Assembly: GCA_047611125.1 (NCBI GenBank)
Contig: JBLFXH010000163.1
Location: forward strand, 1-7,791
Source of the DNA: JABDJZ01 sp047611125
GTDB taxonomy: Bacteria > Bacteroidota > Rhodothermia > Rhodothermales > UBA10348
Length of the DNA: 7,791 nucleotides
Direction: 5' to 3'
Both the position numbers and the translations under genes were made by a program. Shown piece by piece: positions 5,315 to 7,791 of the stretch (position 1 is the first letter of the stretch; every line of letters begins with the position of its first letter). The notes beneath the pieces were generated by a model, which searched no databases, was not told the DNA's origin, and saw only the letters and a program-made list of their open reading frames with translations.

Positions 5315-7791
5315 CTACTCGGCCTGCAAATCGCCGAATGCCCGGCGGTGACTATCCGCAGCGTCCTTCCGCACACTCTCTTTCGACGGAGCATCGTCGC
5401 CAGCCGACTCATCCAGGCGCACCGGCACTTTCAGCGTAAACACCGAGCCCTTACCGACCTCGCTCTCAGCCGTTAGCTCGGCGCCGATGATCTCGGCCCG
5501 CCGCGCGGCAATAGCCAAGCCGAGGCCTGCTCCTTCTTGGGTACGCGATAGTCCCTCGCTCCCCTGGGCAAAGGCTTCGAAGATCTGGTCGAGGTGGTCT
5601 GCTTCAATGCCGATGCCCGTGTCTCTGACTCGTGTCTCGATGTGGGTGGCTGTAGTCCGGACCTCGACCACCACATCCCCTGATTCGGTAAACTTGATGC
5701 CGTTCTCGAGCAAGATTTCGACGATGCGCAAATAGCTGGCCTCGTCGGTGTCGGTAAATACAGCCTGGTCTTTGGGCGCCCGCACATGGAGTGAAAGGCC
5801 CTTGGCTTCGGCCTTGTAGCGCAGGGCATCTACAGACCGACGAAGCTGGTCGCCAACGTTGAAGCGAGTCTTTTTGAAGTCGAGGCCAGCGGTCAGCATC
5901 GAAATCTCGCACACCGATTCTAGCGTAGCCTGAAGCCTGGAGGCTCCTACCTGAATGTCGGTGGTGAAGTCCTTCAGTTCGTCGGAGACCTCCTCGGCCA
6001 GTACCTGAGACGAACCCAGAATGATTGACAGCGGCGTACGGAACTCGTGGTTCATGTTGTCGATAATCGTCGACTTCATGCGTGAGGCGGCCTGCGCCCG
6101 GTCGCGCTCTTCGATAAGCTCGGCTTCGTACCGCTCGCGCTCGATGAGGATGAGTTCGAGCTGTTCCTCGACCTTGTCTTCCAGACTGGTATTGAGAACC
6201 TTCAATTCCTTCTGGTGCTCGCGGAGCTTTAGGAGGTTCGCAATTCGCGCGAGCAGCTCCTGCGCGTTAAAGGGTTTGGGAACGTAATCGTCTGCGCCGA
6301 CGAGAAGCCCCTCAATCTTGACTTGATGCGTTGCCCTCGCTGATACGAGAATAACAGGGATGGACTTCAGTTCTGCGTCCGCCTTGAGCGTGCGGACCAA
6401 CTCGTTCCCATCCATGCGCGGCATCATGACGTCGCTGAGGATGAGGTCAGGCGATTCGGAACGCGCCTTTTCGATGCCATCGATGCCATCTATAGCATAC
6501 ACCACGCGGTAGTGCTCGGAGATGATACTCCCGACGTAATCCCGGACATCCTGGTTGTCGTCAACCACCAGAAGGATGGGCGCATCTGCTGCGGCCTCAC
6601 TCGGTTCGTTGGATTCCACCCCCTGATCGTCTCCACCGAACTCGCCCGCCGCGTAGGTGCTCATTCGGGGAGTCGCGAACTCGAGGCTGCCGGTCTGAAT
6701 AATCTGATCGTCCTGGAGGTGCGCGCACCCGTCAGGGAAGTAGATGTTGAACGTGGTGCCCTGGCCGACTTCGGATTCCACTACGACGATACCGCCATGA
6801 AGCGAGACCATCTCCTTAACCAGGGAGAGACCAATGCCAGTGCCTTCGTGCCGGCGCGTATTCGATCCATCCACCTGCTGGAAGAGATCAAAGATGGTCG
6901 GGATAGCGTGCGCCGGGATGCCTCGACCGGTATCCGAAACCTTGACCAGTACTGAACCTTCCGTGAAATGCTCGTCGGCTGGCTGCCGGGATACATCAAT
7001 GGTGAGGCTTCCGCCGGTGGGCGTAAACTTGGCTGCGTTGGAGAGCAGGTTGTAGAACACCTTCTCGAGCTTGTCCGGCTCGTAGTAGACCTCCATCCGC
7101 TCGTCCTCGGAGACCACGTTCAACTCCAGACCTTTCTTCTCGGCGAACGGTGCGATGGTCAGCATCACGTCCTGGAGGAACCCGACGATGTTTCTAGAAC
7201 CGGCGCGAAGCTGCATCTTGCCCGCCTCGATTTTCGAGAGGTCCATCAACTGGTTAATCAGGCGCATCAATCGCAATGCGTTGCGCAGCATGATGTCCAT
7301 TTGGCGCCTGACGCGTCCCTCAACCAGACCGTACCGACCGCCTAGCGCGTTCTCAAGCGGGCCGATGATCATGGTGAGCGGGGTAAGAAATTCGTGCGAC
7401 ACGTTGGCAAAGAAACGGGTCTTGAAGCGGTCCAACTCTTCTAGCTTGACGGCCTGGGCCTCAATGACGGCCATGGCCTCCTCGACACGTTCCTTCTCCT
7501 CGCGCAACTGGAAGGTCCGTTTGTCCACAATCCGCTCCAACTCGGCGGCCTTGGCCTGATGATTCCTGATTCGGGCCTGGAAGAAGCCAATGACAAGGCC
7601 AAAGCTCACCAGCACGCAGAGCACGATGAACCAAGTGGTCTGCCAGAAGAACGGTGCGATCTCAAACGAGACGGTGGCAATCTGCCCCTCGGTACTCGAC
7701 TTGGGCAGGGTACCGGTGACCTCGAAGGAATAGACTCCAGGGCCGAGGTTGGAGTAGATGGCCTCTCTTCCTGATTCCGCCTGGATCCAAT
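5315..7791 (-). CDS. Hybrid sensor kinase: Y_Y_Y-TM-HisKA-HATPase-receiver-HisKA-HATPase (N-terminus outside window)
   Basis: The last 824 residues are visible; the frame runs off the right edge. Residues 1-46 look like the end of a Y_Y_Y domain (IYSNLGPGVYSFEV, ending SFEIAPFFW), which usually follows a periplasmic Reg_prop beta-propeller that senses ligands such as glycans. A transmembrane helix (about 53-71) and coiled coil (76-120) follow. Kinase core 1 has H132 (SHEFLTP), N-box NLLSNAAKF (N251), DTGRGIP and GTGIGLSLV. The receiver (about 404-520) has the acidic pair D410/D411, phospho-acceptor D453 (LILSDVMMP), S483 and K505 (PKPF). A long coiled coil leads to kinase core 2: H581 (NHEFRTP), N696 in LLENGIKF, DTGIGIE and GAGLGLAIA. 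Classical HTCS proteins end in an AraC-type DNA-binding domain; here there is none, so a separate response regulator must carry the output. The order kinase-receiver-kinase resembles TodS. The second N-box has Ile where the first Asn is usual. A GTG at 7624 lies inside the membrane helix and is not the real start. Confidence 0.92.
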   Translation of the reverse strand, partial: WIQAESGREAIYSNLGPGVYSFEVTGTLPKSSTEGQIATVSFEIAPFFWQTTWFIVLCVLVSFGLVIGFFQARIRNHQAKAAELERIVDKRTFQLREEKERVEEAMAVIEAQAVKLEELDRFKTRFFANVSHEFLTPLTMIIGPLENALGGRYGLVEGRVRRQMDIMLRNALRLMRLINQLMDLSKIEAGKMQLRAGSRNIVGFLQDVMLTIAPFAEKKGLELNVVSEDERMEVYYEPDKLEKVFYNLLSNAAKFTPTGGSLTIDVSRQPADEHFTEGSVLVKVSDTGRGIPAHAIPTIFDLFQQVDGSNTRRHEGTGIGLSLVKEMVSLHGGIVVVESEVGQGTTFNIYFPDGCAHLQDDQIIQTGSLEFATPRMSTYAAGEFGGDDQGVESNEPSEAAADAPILLVVDDNQDVRDYVGSIISEHYRVVYAIDGIDGIEKARSESPDLILSDVMMPRMDGNELVRTLKADAELKSIPVILVSARATHQVKIEGLLVGADDYVPKPFNAQELLARIANLLKLREHQKELKVLNTSLEDKVEEQLELILIERERYEAELIEERDRAQAASRMKSTIIDNMNHEFRTPLSIILGSSQVLAEEVSDELKDFTTDIQVGASRLQATLESVCEISMLTAGLDFKKTRFNVGDQLRRSVDALRYKAEAKGLSLHVRAPKDQAVFTDTDEASYLRIVEILLENGIKFTESGDVVVEVRTTATHIETRVRDTGIGIEADHLDQIFEAFAQGSEGLSRTQEGAGLGLAIAARRAEIIGAELTAESEVGKGSVFTLKVPVRLDESAGDDAPSKESVRKDAADSHRRAFGDLQAE

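Overview
The window (about 58-60% G+C by eye) looks like chromosome from a Bacteroidota-related bacterium, most likely the Rhodothermota/Rhodothermales side. The clues are a Y_Y_Y-type hybrid sensor kinase, the style of an 'energy transducer TonB' C-terminal domain, weak or absent Shine-Dalgarno sequences before most starts, and moderately high G+C. This assignment is inferred from protein style and was not searched.

Left part, + strand (1-2108): the 3' end of a LexA/S24-type repressor; a class I SAM-dependent methyltransferase; and a secreted protein whose ATG overlaps the methyltransferase stop (ATGA). The secreted protein looks like a shrunken GH13 (alpha-amylase family) fold that has lost its catalytic residues. 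Behind it, up to the end of the convergent acnA, lies a decayed TonB C-terminal domain split over at least two reading frames. This stretch would normally be read as an empty intergenic region.

Middle, - strand (2111-4831): a complete aconitase of the AcnA/IRP1 type with all three cluster cysteines, a TCA-cycle enzyme. An 8-bp inverted repeat overlaps the convergent stop codons, and another lies upstream of the acnA start.

Right part: a tRNA-Ala with anticodon CGC on the + strand (5008-5080), diverging from acnA, then about 230 nt without a recognisable gene. After that comes the C-terminal 824 residues of a membrane hybrid sensor kinase on the - strand, running off the right edge. Its order is Y_Y_Y, transmembrane helix, HisKA, HATPase, receiver, HisKA, HATPase. 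The second kinase core sits where classical HTCS proteins carry an AraC-type DNA-binding domain.

The genes do not form one pathway. No defence system, CRISPR array, insertion sequence or prophage is visible. The unusual items are the double-kinase architecture, the pseudo-GH13 protein coupled to a methyltransferase, and the TonB relic.
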